From NCBI RefSeq assembly GCF_028283705.1, contig NZ_JAPWKD010000011.1, positions 124,001-188,000 of the forward strand: 64,000 nucleotides of DNA, given 5' to 3'. This DNA is from Pantoea sp. (GTDB lineage Bacteria > Pseudomonadota > Gammaproteobacteria > Enterobacterales > Enterobacteriaceae). Of the stretch, positions 1-8,628 are shown in pieces. Each line of letters begins with the position of its first letter. The first letter of the stretch is position 1. Below the pieces are notes generated by a model, which was given only the letters and a program-made list of their open reading frames with translations, was not told where the DNA came from and ran no database searches. The position numbers and the translations under genes are program-made.

Positions 1-524
1 ATCAGGTGAAAGCCAAGACCCTGAATGCCGATACCGATTATTCCATTGCCGAAGCCGCATTTAATAAAGGCCAGACCGCCATGACCATTAACGGTCCCTG
101 GGCGTGGAGCAATATCGATAAAAGCGGCATTAATTACGGCATCACGCTGCTGCCAACGCTGAAGGGTAAACCGTCGAAAGCGTTTGTCGGCGTACTGAGC
201 GCCGGTATTAACGCCGCCAGCCCGAACAAAGAACTGGCGAAAGAGTTTCTGGAAAACTACCTGCTGACCGACGCCGGTCTGGGTGCGGTGAATAAAGATA
301 AGCCATTGGGTGCCGTCGCCCTCAAATCCTTCCAGCAACAGCTGGAGAAAGACCCGCGTATCGCCGCCACCATGAGCAACGCCCAGAACGGCGACATTAT
401 GCCTAACATCCCGCAAATGGCGGCCTTCTGGTATGCCATGCGTACTGCGACCCTCAACGCCCTGAGCGGTCGCCAGACCGTAGACGCCGCGTTAAAAGAC
501 GCCCAAGCACGTCTGACCAAGTAA
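1..524 (+). CDS. malE: Maltose/maltodextrin-binding protein MalE, C-terminal part (cut by window start)
   Basis: This is the C-terminal portion of the periplasmic maltose-binding protein, which delivers maltodextrins to MalFGK2. The reading frame is open from the first base, so the gene begins upstream; about 173 codons are visible. The segment contains the MalE-type stretches NGPWAW and [16 protein letters not shown] and ends ARLTK, as in enterobacterial MalE. Its stop lies 60 bases before the malF start, and malF and malG follow on the same strand, which is the standard malEFG order. The MalT-controlled promoter must lie outside the window. No defect is seen in the visible part. The call is firm because of the sequence likeness and the operon context. 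Confidence 0.95.
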   Translation, partial: QVKAKTLNADTDYSIAEAAFNKGQTAMTINGPWAWSNIDKSGINYGITLLPTLKGKPSKAFVGVLSAGINAASPNKELAKEFLENYLLTDAGLGAVNKDKPLGAVALKSFQQQLEKDPRIAATMSNAQNGDIMPNIPQMAAFWYAMRTATLNALSGRQTVDAALKDAQARLTK

Positions 525-583
525 TTCCCACTACCAGAGCCGGAATGATCCGGCTCGTCACGGCTGTTAAGGAAAACCGAATC

Positions 584-2122
584 ATGTCAGGAAAACCGCA
601 ATCGGGATGGCAAAGCGCAGTGCTGAAGAGCCTTCTCGTCGGGATCTGCTGTCTGCTGGTCGGCTATCTTCTGGTGCTGATGTATGCCCAAGGTGAGTAC
701 CTGTTTGCGCTGGTCACGTTGATTATCAGCGCAGTCGGCATCTGGATTTATGCCAATCGCCGCGCCTATGCCTGGCGCTATGTGTACCCCGGTATTGCCG
801 GGATGGCGCTGTTTGTGTTGTTCCCGCTGGCCTGTACCGTCGCTATTGCCTTCACCAACTACAGCAGCACCAACCAACTAACGCTGGAACGGGCGCAGCA
901 GGTATTGCTCAGCCGAGAGTACCAGGATGGCGCGGGGTTAAATTTCTCACTGTTTTCGGCGGGTGAACGCTGGCAACTGGTGTTAGCCGATGGGGAGAGC
1001 GGGCAAACTTTTGTCTCAGCGCCCTTCTCCTTTGGTGGTGAGCAGTCGCTTAAACTGACTAGCGCCCCTGCGCCTGGCGGTGAACGCGCGACGCTCAGGA
1101 TCATCACGACCAACCGCCAGGCGTTGAGCCAGATTCATGCCGAACTGCCTGATGGTCGTCAGCTGGTGATGAGTTCTTTACGCCAGTTTTCCGGCACCCG
1201 CCCGCTTTACCAGTTGAATAACGATGGGGCGCTGAAAAATCAGCAAAGTGGCGTGCTTTACCGGGCAAATGGTACCAGTGGCTTTTATCAGACCCGCAAT
1301 ATCGATGGCAGCTGGGGTAGTGAAAAACTCAGTCCAGGCTTTACGGTGAATACCGGCTGGAAAAACTTTATCCGTGTCTTTACTGACGCCGGGATTCAGA
1401 AGCCGTTTCTGGCGATCTTCGGTTGGACGCTGATCTTTTCGCTACTGACGGTAGTTCTGACGGTGGCAGTGGGCATGGTGCTGGCCTGCCTGGTGCAGTG
1501 GGAGGCACTGAAAGGCAAAGCCATCTATCGCGTGCTGTTGATCCTGCCCTACGCGGTGCCCGCGTTTATCTCGATCCTGATCTTCAAAGGGTTGTTTAAC
1601 CAGAGTTTTGGCGAGATCAATGTGATGCTCAAGGCGCTATTCGGCCTGCAACCGGCATGGTTCAGCGATCCTTTGCTGGCACGATCGATGCTGGTGATCG
1701 TTAACACCTGGCTGGGCTACCCCTACATGATGATTTTGTGCATGGGGTTACTGAAAGCGATCCCGGATGATCTTTATGAGGCCTCTGCGATGGACGGTGC
1801 CGGGCCGTTACAGAACTTCTTTCTCATCACCCTGCCGCTGCTGCTGAAGCCGTTGATGCCACTGATGATCGCCAGCTTTGCCTTTAATTTTAATAACTTT
1901 GTGCTGGTACAGCTGCTGACCAATGGCGGCCCGGATCGGATTGGCACCACCACCCCGGCGGGCTACACCGACCTGCTGGTGAATTACACCTGGCGCATCG
2001 CTTTTGAAGGCGGCGGCGGGCAGGACTTTGGTCTGGCAGCGGCGATTGCCACCCTGATCTTCCTGCTGGTGGGTGCGCTGGCGGTGATCAACCTGAAAGC
2101 TGTGCGGATGAAATTCGACTAA
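584..2122 (+). CDS. malF: Maltose/maltodextrin ABC transporter permease MalF
   Basis: This is the larger inner-membrane subunit of MalFGK2; with MalG it forms the maltodextrin channel. The reading frame is open from 545, but I place the start at the ATG at 584, after AAGGA. That gives 512 residues, against 514 in E. coli. The N-terminal hydrophobic segments are followed by a periplasmic P2 domain of roughly 180 residues that contacts MalE, then the MetI-type core with the EAA loop (EASAMDGAGP) that docks on MalK. The C-terminus LKAVRMKFD is typical. malG follows after 9 bases with its own Shine-Dalgarno, so the two are co-transcribed. No anomalies are seen. Confidence 0.97.
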   Translation: MSGKPQSGWQSAVLKSLLVGICCLLVGYLLVLMYAQGEYLFALVTLIISAVGIWIYANRRAYAWRYVYPGIAGMALFVLFPLACTVAIAFTNYSSTNQLTLERAQQVLLSREYQDGAGLNFSLFSAGERWQLVLADGESGQTFVSAPFSFGGEQSLKLTSAPAPGGERATLRIITTNRQALSQIHAELPDGRQLVMSSLRQFSGTRPLYQLNNDGALKNQQSGVLYRANGTSGFYQTRNIDGSWGSEKLSPGFTVNTGWKNFIRVFTDAGIQKPFLAIFGWTLIFSLLTVVLTVAVGMVLACLVQWEALKGKAIYRVLLILPYAVPAFISILIFKGLFNQSFGEINVMLKALFGLQPAWFSDPLLARSMLVIVNTWLGYPYMMILCMGLLKAIPDDLYEASAMDGAGPLQNFFLITLPLLLKPLMPLMIASFAFNFNNFVLVQLLTNGGPDRIGTTTPAGYTDLLVNYTWRIAFEGGGGQDFGLAAAIATLIFLLVGALAVINLKAVRMKFD

Positions 2123-2131
2123 GGAGACGTT

Positions 2132-3022
2132 ATGGCTATGGTGCAACCCAAATCGCAGAAGCTGCGCCTGTTGCTGACGCATCTGCTGCTGCTGATCTTT
2201 ATCGCAGCGATACTTTTCCCGCTGATGATGGTGCTGGCAATCTCACTGCGTGCCGGTAACTTCGCCACCGGCAGCCTGATTCCGGATCAGGTGTCGTGGG
2301 AACACTGGCGGCTGGCGCTCGGTTTTAGCATTACCCATGCGGATGGCAGCGTGACGCCACCACCCTTTCCGGTGCTGTTGTGGCTGTGGAACTCGATAAA
2401 AATTGCGGCCATCAGCGCGCTCGGCATCGTGACGCTCTCCACCACCTGCGCTTATGCGTTTGCGCGCATGCGCTTTGCCGGACGCGCCAGCCTGCTGAAA
2501 GCGATGCTGATTTTCCAGATGTTCCCGGCAGTGCTGTCGCTGGTCGCGCTGTACGCGTTGTTTGATCGGTTGGGTCAGTATCTGCCGTTTATTGGTCTGA
2601 ATACCCACGGCGGCGTGATCTTTGCTTACCTCGGCGGCATTGCGCTGCACGTCTGGACCATCAAAGGCTATTTCGAAACCATCGACGGCTCGCTGGAGGA
2701 AGCGGCAGCGCTGGATGGTGCAACGCCGTGGCAGGCTTTCCGGCTGGTGTTATTACCGCTGTCCGTGCCGATTCTGGCGGTGGTTTTTATCCTCGCCTTT
2801 ATCGCGGCGGTTACCGAGGTGCCGGTTGCCTCGTTGCTGCTGCGCGATGTTAACAGCTACACGCTGGCGGTCGGCATGCAGCAATACCTCAACCCACAGA
2901 ACTACCTGTGGGGTGACTTTGCCGCAGCGGCGGTGCTTTCTGCCATCCCGATTACGCTGGTGTTCCTGCTGGCTCAGCGCTGGCTGGTCAGCGGTCTCAC
3001 GGCGGGAGGCGTCAAAGGATAA
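2132..3022 (+). CDS. malG: Maltose/maltodextrin ABC transporter permease MalG
   Basis: This is the second membrane subunit of the maltose importer. It is 296 residues, the same length as E. coli MalG. The start is the ATG after AAGGAGACGTT. It has six predicted membrane segments and a conserved EAA loop ([15 protein letters not shown]) in the second half that couples to the MalK ATPase. The C-terminus GLTAGGVKG is typical; the MalG tail enters the MalE binding pocket in the E. coli complex. It is the last gene of the operon: a rho-independent terminator follows within 70 bases, and the next gene is convergent. Confidence 0.97.
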   Translation: MAMVQPKSQKLRLLLTHLLLLIFIAAILFPLMMVLAISLRAGNFATGSLIPDQVSWEHWRLALGFSITHADGSVTPPPFPVLLWLWNSIKIAAISALGIVTLSTTCAYAFARMRFAGRASLLKAMLIFQMFPAVLSLVALYALFDRLGQYLPFIGLNTHGGVIFAYLGGIALHVWTIKGYFETIDGSLEEAAALDGATPWQAFRLVLLPLSVPILAVVFILAFIAAVTEVPVASLLLRDVNSYTLAVGMQQYLNPQNYLWGDFAAAAVLSAIPITLVFLLAQRWLVSGLTAGGVKG

Positions 3023-3087
3023 GTCTTCATCATTGCGTTGCCACTGCTTCCTCAATGTTCACTGCCATTGAGGGATTGAGCGTCTTT

Positions 3088-3115
3088 GGCGGCCTGCGGG
3101 CCGCCTCTTTTCTTT
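3088..3115 (+). terminator. Rho-independent terminator of malEFG
   Basis: A 7-bp GC stem (GGCGGCC/GGCCGCC) with a TGCG loop is followed by TCTTTTCTTT. It sits 65 bases after malG, and its T-tract touches the stop codon of the convergent solute-binding protein gene. A second, weaker inverted repeat (CTCAATG/CATTGAG) lies just upstream at 3051-3072. Confidence 0.85.
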
Positions 3116-4307
3116 ACGAACGCAAGAAATCCTGCCAGCGACGCGTCAGATAATTATGCTCATCCATCACCGAGTTCCACACGGCGATATGGCTCATCCG
3201 CTGTTCATAACTGCCGCCATCGCGGCTTTCTCCCTGCGGAATCAACGGAGCACCCCAGGCGTCATACAACATTTCTGCGGCAGGCTTGCCGCCATACCAG
3301 AAATCCCACTCGGCCGCAGAGAGATGCGCCTTGCTGCGCTGTGGATTGGAGATGTAATACCCCTGACGCGCCATCACTGCCCCCGGCCAGCCGGATTGCC
3401 ACCAGTTAAGATACGCGTAAGCGGCATCTTTAATTCTGCCGGTGGCGCAACGAGACAAAGACATGCCGCCATACCAGGCGCGATAGCCTTCGCGCGGATG
3501 CGCCATTTTATAGCCACGCTGATGGAAATGATGACGAAAGTAGATCGGTGCCCACAGGCTTTGTACTTCCACCTGGCGGTTCTCAATTAAATCGCACGCC
3601 TGCTCCTGGCTGGCCCAGAACGCCGCAAAATGGCCCTGGCGATTCAGACGCGTCAGTTCCTGGGCGAGGGTATCAATTTCTTCTAGTGTCAGATTGCCGG
3701 TGTTGGCGAAACGCGCCAGTCCAGCCCCCTGCATCGCCAGCGCGGCATCCAGCCCACCCATGGCGGCATCTTCCTGCAACGCTACCTGGCCGGTAAGTGC
3801 CGGATGCAATAACCAGCTCCAGCTCTCTTCCTCTTCGCGCAATGCGGTGGGCAGACGATCGACGTGATAAGCAAAGCTATCGACGTTATGCGTCAGCGGC
3901 AGCATACTGATACGGTCGCTCGGCTGGCTGCCGAGATGCAAATCACGCTGCACATACAAACGCTGTGATGGCACGCTGCCATCTGCCAGTACGCCATCAT
4001 TTTGCAGGGTGCCGGTCTTGGCCAGCGCATTGACTTCGTCCCAGTACGTCAGCCGTTTAATCTCCAGCGGCTGGATGGCACGTGCTGGCCAGACGAAATC
4101 GATATTGTGGAACCATTGATCGTAGAGATCGTAACTTTCGGGATGCATGACGGCGATTCGCTGCGCATCTTCCACGCTACGCAACATATATTCGATTTTA
4201 ATGCCGAGATCCTGTTCCGCGCGCACGCGCAGCATCTCCAGCAACGTGACGGAGGTTCCGAGCACGCGTAAGGTCAGCTGGTCATTGACCACTGCCGCAG
4301 AATTCAT
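3114..4307 (-). CDS. Orphan PotD/PotF-like solute-binding protein without signal peptide
   Basis: The protein is 397 residues and resembles type 2 periplasmic binding proteins of the spermidine/putrescine class. The reading frame is open further upstream inside the CobW gene, but GAGGAG followed by an ATG at 4307 marks the start (MNSAAVV). This lies 4 bases after the cobW-type stop. No hydrophobic signal sequence follows that start, so as read the protein would stay in the cytoplasm, and no permease or ATPase gene adjoins it. It is the last gene of the minus-strand operon that begins near 9504. Ligand and role are unknown. It might be a cytoplasmic binding or chaperone-like protein, or its export signal may have been lost. 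Confidence 0.7.
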   Translation of the reverse strand: MNSAAVVNDQLTLRVLGTSVTLLEMLRVRAEQDLGIKIEYMLRSVEDAQRIAVMHPESYDLYDQWFHNIDFVWPARAIQPLEIKRLTYWDEVNALAKTGTLQNDGVLADGSVPSQRLYVQRDLHLGSQPSDRISMLPLTHNVDSFAYHVDRLPTALREEEESWSWLLHPALTGQVALQEDAAMGGLDAALAMQGAGLARFANTGNLTLEEIDTLAQELTRLNRQGHFAAFWASQEQACDLIENRQVEVQSLWAPIYFRHHFHQRGYKMAHPREGYRAWYGGMSLSRCATGRIKDAAYAYLNWWQSGWPGAVMARQGYYISNPQRSKAHLSAAEWDFWYGGKPAAEMLYDAWGAPLIPQGESRDGGSYEQRMSHIAVWNSVMDEHNYLTRRWQDFLRS

Positions 4308-4311
4308 ACCG

Positions 4312-5334
4312 TTATGGCTCCTCAAACGCCCGCAGGGTGCGACTGAACGCCTGTTGCAGACGATCGGCCTCCAGACCGCGCAAAATAAATACCAGTTTTG
4401 AACTCTCCAGTTCACCGGGCCAGTCAGCCAGATGCACCGGCGGATGCAGCGTATGCTGCACGCCATGAATCACAATGGGCGCGCTGCTGTCGCTCACGCG
4501 TAAAATGCCTTTCATTCGCAACACCGTACGGCCATGGCAATGTAATAGCATTGACAGCCAGATAGCAAACGCTGGCCAGTTTATCGTCTGGTGCAGGGTG
4601 ATCACGCAGGTTTGCGTAACCGGATGTGAAGTGCTGTGCGCAACCGGGGTTAACGTGACATTGTCACTGGAGCAAGCTCCCAGCCAGCGGAAGCGTTGCT
4701 GCCGTGACCCGCTGGTAACTGTGTGACTAAACAGGCTGAGCGGATCGCGCAGCGCCTCTTCGGTATCGTTCAGTTGTGCCAGTGGATTGAGCTGACGTAG
4801 CCAGGCCAGCATGTCTGTACGGGCCTCTTTCGTTACCCTGTCACCTTTACTCAGCAACAACTTATCTGCCGCGCTGACCTGAGCCAGCCACTCGGGCTGG
4901 GTATCAGCCTGCAGGGTTGCGTGTTCCGCATCCACCAGCGTGACCAGTGTCCCCTGGGTGAAATGATGTTGCAGCTGGCGATCATGCAGCAGCGTTGACA
5001 AAATCGGTGAAGGATCAGCCAGCCCGGTGGTTTCCAGAATCACCTGTTTGAACGGCGGGAGCTGCCCGCGCGCGCGACGTTCATAGAGATCAAGCAGCGC
5101 GGTTTTAAGTTCACCGCGAATCTGGCAGCAGACACAGCCACTGGGCAGCAGCACCGTATCGGGCGCGACTTCATTCAGCAAATGATGATCAATGCCCACC
5201 TCACCAAATTCATTCACCAGCAGCGCAATATCATTCAGATTCTGCTGCGCCAGCCAGCCTTTCAGCAGCGTGGTTTTGCCACTGCCGAGAAAACCGCTCA
5301 GTACATGCAGGGGTAACTTCTCTTCGTATTGCAT
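4312..5334 (-). CDS. CobW/COG0523-family GTP-binding metallochaperone
   Basis: This 340-residue P-loop GTPase belongs to the COG0523 (CobW/P47K/ZNG1-like) family, whose members load metal into client enzymes or act in metal homeostasis. Visible motifs are Walker A GFLGSGKTT at residues 14-22, NEFGEVGID at 41-49, the metal-binding GCVCC at 66-70, the switch-region ETTGLADP, and SKGD in place of NKxD. A C-terminal CobW_C-like region follows. Its start overlaps the stop of the preceding small gene as ATGA, indicating translational coupling. A likely client is a metal enzyme of the same operon, such as the deacetylase/imidase-like protein or a dehydrogenase; that is inference. Metal identity cannot be read from sequence. 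Confidence 0.88.
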   Translation of the reverse strand: MQYEEKLPLHVLSGFLGSGKTTLLKGWLAQQNLNDIALLVNEFGEVGIDHHLLNEVAPDTVLLPSGCVCCQIRGELKTALLDLYERRARGQLPPFKQVILETTGLADPSPILSTLLHDRQLQHHFTQGTLVTLVDAEHATLQADTQPEWLAQVSAADKLLLSKGDRVTKEARTDMLAWLRQLNPLAQLNDTEEALRDPLSLFSHTVTSGSRQQRFRWLGACSSDNVTLTPVAHSTSHPVTQTCVITLHQTINWPAFAIWLSMLLHCHGRTVLRMKGILRVSDSSAPIVIHGVQHTLHPPVHLADWPGELESSKLVFILRGLEADRLQQAFSRTLRAFEEP

Positions 5335-5624
5335 CAGCCCTCCAGCGCCGCCAGCCAGTTTTCATCGAGTGGATCAATGGGCCGCCGCATCATCTTTTCC
5401 GCTTCTTTCCACAACACATCCAGCGAGTTGACCAGCGTTTGCTGACCGGTCGGGCTGGCCAGCAGCCAGCTGTTGTGAAACTCCGTCAGGGATAACCGCC
5501 AGGGTTTAAGCGCACGATTGAGCAGCGCCAATTGTTGCAGGCGTAGCTGGCGGGCGGGCAGATCCTGCCGCAGTGGATCGCTCCACTGCGGCCCGTTATC
5601 AAGAAGACCACAGACTCCACACAT
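5334..5624 (-). CDS. Small conserved-context protein with N-terminal CxxC motif
   Basis: This is a 96-residue protein starting MCGVCGLL. Two ATG codons are adjacent (5627 and 5624); GGAGG lies 5 bases before the second, so I prefer 5624. The only clear motif is the CGVCG pair of cysteines at the N-terminus, which could bind metal. The rest is leucine- and arginine-rich, probably helical, and has no membrane segment. Its stop overlaps the CobW start (ATGA) and its own start lies 11 bases after the preceding SDR stop. The tight coupling to a metallochaperone suggests a partner or client role. I do not recognise the family. Confidence 0.65.
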   Translation of the reverse strand: MCGVCGLLDNGPQWSDPLRQDLPARQLRLQQLALLNRALKPWRLSLTEFHNSWLLASPTGQQTLVNSLDVLWKEAEKMMRRPIDPLDENWLAALEG

Positions 5625-5635
5625 CATTGCCTCCG

Positions 5636-6382
5636 TTACGGCATCACATCGCCGGAATTCGGTCCCAGCGTCTGGCCGACAAACAAATTGCCGCCCGGCT
5701 CGCTTGCCAGCAGCAAGGCCACCGGTGCCACCTCTTCCGCCCGGCCAAAACGCCCCAGCGGCAGTTCTGCCGCCTTCGCCTGCTTCCACGCCTGATTGAT
5801 GCCATCAATTAACGGGGTTTCAATCGGGCCGGGCGCGATGGCGTTGACCAGCACGTTATCGGCGGAAACCTCCAGCGCCAGAGATTTAGTAAAACCGATC
5901 ACACCCGCTTTAGCTGCGGCGTAATGACACAATTCAGCACCGCCTTTAATGCCCAGCTGCGAAGCGATATTGATCACCCGCCCCCAGCGCTGGGCCAGCA
6001 TCGCTGGTAGCGCGCGCTGTGTGGCTAAAAATACGCTGCGCAAATCGACAGCCATCATCTCTTCCCACATTGCCAGCGTGATCGCCGTACAACGTGCCTG
6101 GGTCAGCATACCGGCGTTATTCACCAGCACGTCAATGCCGTCAAAGCGCGCAATACAATCGTCCACGCCCGCGGTGGCTCCGGCGATCTCACCGACATCC
6201 GCCACCACGCCATGACAATCGGCACCGAGTTGCTGGCAGTGCGCCACCCTCAGCGCGAGTTTGTCGCTGTCGCGATCGGTCAGTACCAGCCGCGCACCTT
6301 CGCGCGCAAACAGCTCAGCAATGGCAGCACCAATGCCGCTGGCGGCACCGGTAATCACACAGCGTTTATTTTGCAGTTGCAT
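5636..6382 (-). CDS. Short-chain dehydrogenase/reductase (SDR), second copy in operon
   Basis: The protein is a 248-residue classical SDR, an NAD(P)-dependent oxidoreductase of alcohols, ketones or sugars. It shows the cofactor motif TGAASGIG near residue 12, NNAG near 90, and the catalytic Ser/Tyr/Lys set with YAAAK near 155. The frame has a GTG at 6385 directly before an ATG at 6382; AAGGAG lies upstream, and I take the ATG. It follows the other SDR gene after 9 bases. The C-terminus (GPNSGDVMP) departs from the usual GG-rich ending. The substrate cannot be assigned. It presumably acts on a product of the neighbouring hydrolase or on the transported compound. Confidence 0.88.
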   Translation of the reverse strand: MQLQNKRCVITGAASGIGAAIAELFAREGARLVLTDRDSDKLALRVAHCQQLGADCHGVVADVGEIAGATAGVDDCIARFDGIDVLVNNAGMLTQARCTAITLAMWEEMMAVDLRSVFLATQRALPAMLAQRWGRVINIASQLGIKGGAELCHYAAAKAGVIGFTKSLALEVSADNVLVNAIAPGPIETPLIDGINQAWKQAKAAELPLGRFGRAEEVAPVALLLASEPGGNLFVGQTLGPNSGDVMP

Positions 6383-6391
6383 CACGACTCC

Positions 6392-7168
6392 TTAGTCCGG
6401 CCAACGCACAGTCAGCCCACCATCCACAATCAGGCTTTGCCCGGTGAGATAGCTGCTCTCTTCACTGGTCAGAAACGCGATCGCTTTGGCGATTTCTTCC
6501 GGGCGACCCACGCGTCCCAGCGGGATGGTTCCGGCAGCCTTTGCCAGCCCTTCCGGACCCAGTGAATTCTGCTTATCCAGCGACTGAGGCGTTTCGATCA
6601 ATCCCGGAATAATGGCGTTGCAGCGTACCCCGCGCGCAGCCAGTTCTACTGCCAGAGAGCGGCAGATGCCTGGCACCGCAGCTTTCGCTGCGGCATAGTG
6701 GGCATGATCCTGCCAGCCGTAGACACCACCGGCGATGGAGGAAACGGCAACCAGGCTGGCACCGGCGTGCAGATGGGGAGTGGCGGCGCGGAAGCAGCGC
6801 ATCACCCCGGTCAGGTCAACATTAAGCATGTCGTCCCAGCGTGTATCGCTCATCTCTTCAATCGGCGCACGACGCAAAATTCCCGCATTCGCCACCATAT
6901 AATCGAGGCGACCAAAGTGCGCCACACCCTGCGCGATAAAGGTATCCACCGAATCCGTTGTGGCGACGTCGAGCGGCAACCAGATGGCATCACCACCCGC
7001 GGCTTCCACCTGTGCCGCAGCGACAGCCGGATCGTGCGGATCGGCAGGGTAGTAACCGGCGATCACCCGTACACCACGTTGTGCATACAGCGTTGCCAGC
7101 GCCAGGCCAATCCCGCTGGCGGCACCGCTAATCGCGGCGACCGGTTGTGTTGAGACAGAATCTTGCAT
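6392..7168 (-). CDS. Short-chain dehydrogenase/reductase (SDR), first copy in operon
   Basis: The protein is a 258-residue classical SDR with the SGAASGIG cofactor motif near residue 15, an ANAG motif, VSSIAGG around the catalytic serine, and YAAAK. It ends with the usual LTGQSLIVDGG-type C-terminus. The start ATG follows AAGGAATAACC. The gene lies 9 bases after the MFS carrier and 9 bases before the second SDR, so it is clearly operonic. The two SDRs are only distantly alike, which suggests two sequential redox steps or two substrates rather than a recent duplication. The first residue after the glycine-rich motif region suggests no clear NAD versus NADP choice. Confidence 0.88.
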   Translation of the reverse strand: MQDSVSTQPVAAISGAASGIGLALATLYAQRGVRVIAGYYPADPHDPAVAAAQVEAAGGDAIWLPLDVATTDSVDTFIAQGVAHFGRLDYMVANAGILRRAPIEEMSDTRWDDMLNVDLTGVMRCFRAATPHLHAGASLVAVSSIAGGVYGWQDHAHYAAAKAAVPGICRSLAVELAARGVRCNAIIPGLIETPQSLDKQNSLGPEGLAKAAGTIPLGRVGRPEEIAKAIAFLTSEESSYLTGQSLIVDGGLTVRWPD

Positions 7169-7177
7169 GGTTATTCC

Positions 7178-8542
7178 TTAAACTGAAGTCACAGCGGCGC
7201 GCGAGCCCGCACGCTGATGCGCGTTAGCCCGCGCGAAGAACATGATGATGCCGGAGATAAAGCACGGCACAGCCCCGAACCACAGTGCAGCATCCTGCCA
7301 GTGGCCGCCGCTGCTCAGGACGCTGGTGGTACCGACGCCAGCGATAATCGCGCCGACCGGTCCCATCGCCCCGATCAATGCTCCGGCGGTAGCGCGGATG
7401 GCGGTCGGGAAGCTTTCACTGATAAAGAACAGCGCCGCCGCGTAAGGACCGATGAGGAAAAACAGGCCAATGCTGTAGAGAGCGACGATAGTGGCGAAGT
7501 TGTCCGGGCAGTAAAGCATGGCAGCAAAGGAGACACCGCCCAGCATCCAACCTACCGCGATGGTGTTGCGACGGCCGAAGCGATCACCAAGCCAGCCGTG
7601 TACCAGGTAGCCACAGTATCCGACGAGGTTGGACAGGATCAGAATCAGCAGCGAACTGTTAAAAGACACGTCGTGGGTTTTGGTGATCACGGTAGTACCC
7701 AGCACGCTGAAAATCTGAATGGCGAACCAGTTGATCAGCACCGCACCACCCAGCACCAGCGTGGCACGCAGCGAGGGACCACGAAACGCCGCCGCCATGC
7801 CCGCGTTATGCTGTTCTTCATAAGAAACCTGATAATCCGCCGCGACCTGACGCGCATCGCTATCGTGACCTGCGGCGCGTAGCTGCTGGATCTTTTTCTG
7901 TACCTGAAACTGCGGGGTTTCTTTCAGCTTCAGCGCCAATACGGCAATCACCAGCGACGGCAATGCGGCGAAGATAAAGCTGCCCTGCCAGCCGATAACG
8001 GGCATCAGAATCGCGGTCAGCGCTGAAGCCACCAGTGCCCCGACCGGCCAGCCGCCCTGCACCAGGCTATAAACGAAACCTTTGCGTTTGTTGAGTTTTG
8101 GATCGTCCAGCGCGGTATACAATTCGGAGAGATAGGTCGCGTTGACGGTTTGCTCGGCATAGCCCAACCCGGCGACAGAGCGAATCGCAGTCAGTGCGCC
8201 TTTACCCCAGGCACCGCCCACCGCCGTCAGCAGTGAGCACAGCGCCGCACCGCCCACGGTGATGACAATCCCCATACGGCGACCGAGACGATCCACCAGC
8301 GGGCCAATCGCCAGGGCAATCACCGCTCCGCCAACGGCGACCCAGGTGGCGATTTCCGCCTGCTCGACTTCGCTCCAGCCAAAATGGCCGCCGATTTCCG
8401 GCAACAGCGTGCCGAACAGGATGAAATCATAAACAGCAAAAACCCAGGCAAAAAAAGCAATCCAGGTGGCAAATTTTACATCCCTGATGGTCAACTGCTG
8501 CGGCTGCCAGCCATTTACGGAGATTTTTTTAAAGATGCTCAT
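7178..8542 (-). CDS. MFS transporter (metabolite:H+ symporter type)
   Basis: This is a 454-residue protein with twelve predicted membrane segments and the MFS loop 2-3 signature GPLVDRLGRRMG, repeated as GWLGDRFGRRN in the second half. The cytoplasmic N-terminus (about 25 residues) and central loop are typical of the sugar-porter and aromatic-acid symporter branches. It lies between the deacetylase/imidase-like gene and two dehydrogenases, so it probably imports the substrate of the pathway. The upstream gap of 86 bases carries a set of palindromes. The start ATG has only a weak Shine-Dalgarno (GAGTGA). Confidence 0.85.
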   Translation of the reverse strand: MSIFKKISVNGWQPQQLTIRDVKFATWIAFFAWVFAVYDFILFGTLLPEIGGHFGWSEVEQAEIATWVAVGGAVIALAIGPLVDRLGRRMGIVITVGGAALCSLLTAVGGAWGKGALTAIRSVAGLGYAEQTVNATYLSELYTALDDPKLNKRKGFVYSLVQGGWPVGALVASALTAILMPVIGWQGSFIFAALPSLVIAVLALKLKETPQFQVQKKIQQLRAAGHDSDARQVAADYQVSYEEQHNAGMAAAFRGPSLRATLVLGGAVLINWFAIQIFSVLGTTVITKTHDVSFNSSLLILILSNLVGYCGYLVHGWLGDRFGRRNTIAVGWMLGGVSFAAMLYCPDNFATIVALYSIGLFFLIGPYAAALFFISESFPTAIRATAGALIGAMGPVGAIIAGVGTTSVLSSGGHWQDAALWFGAVPCFISGIIMFFARANAHQRAGSRAAVTSV

Positions 8543-8567
8543 AGCGCTATCACTCTGTCAGGGGTCA

Positions 8568-8623
8568 GGTCACCATAAATGGTGACCCTACGGGTTCTTG
8601 TAGGGAGCGCATTAATGCGCTCC
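8568..8623. repeat. Triple palindrome, probable intergenic REP-like element
   Basis: Two perfect 9-bp hairpins with 2-base loops stand 16 bases apart: GGTCACCAT-AA-ATGGTGACC at 8568-8587 and GGAGCGCAT-TA-ATGCGCTCC at 8604-8623. Between and overlapping them is a third possible stem, CCCTAC/GTAGGG. The unit fills the gap between the deacetylase-like gene and the MFS gene. The shape resembles the short palindromic repeats scattered in Pantoea intergenic DNA. It could modulate mRNA stability inside the operon. Confidence 0.6.
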
Positions 8624-8628
8624 GGGGG

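Noticed and set aside
2622..3071. 149-codon frame overlapping malG
   Set aside because: Shadow frame of malG with unnatural Arg/Cys composition.
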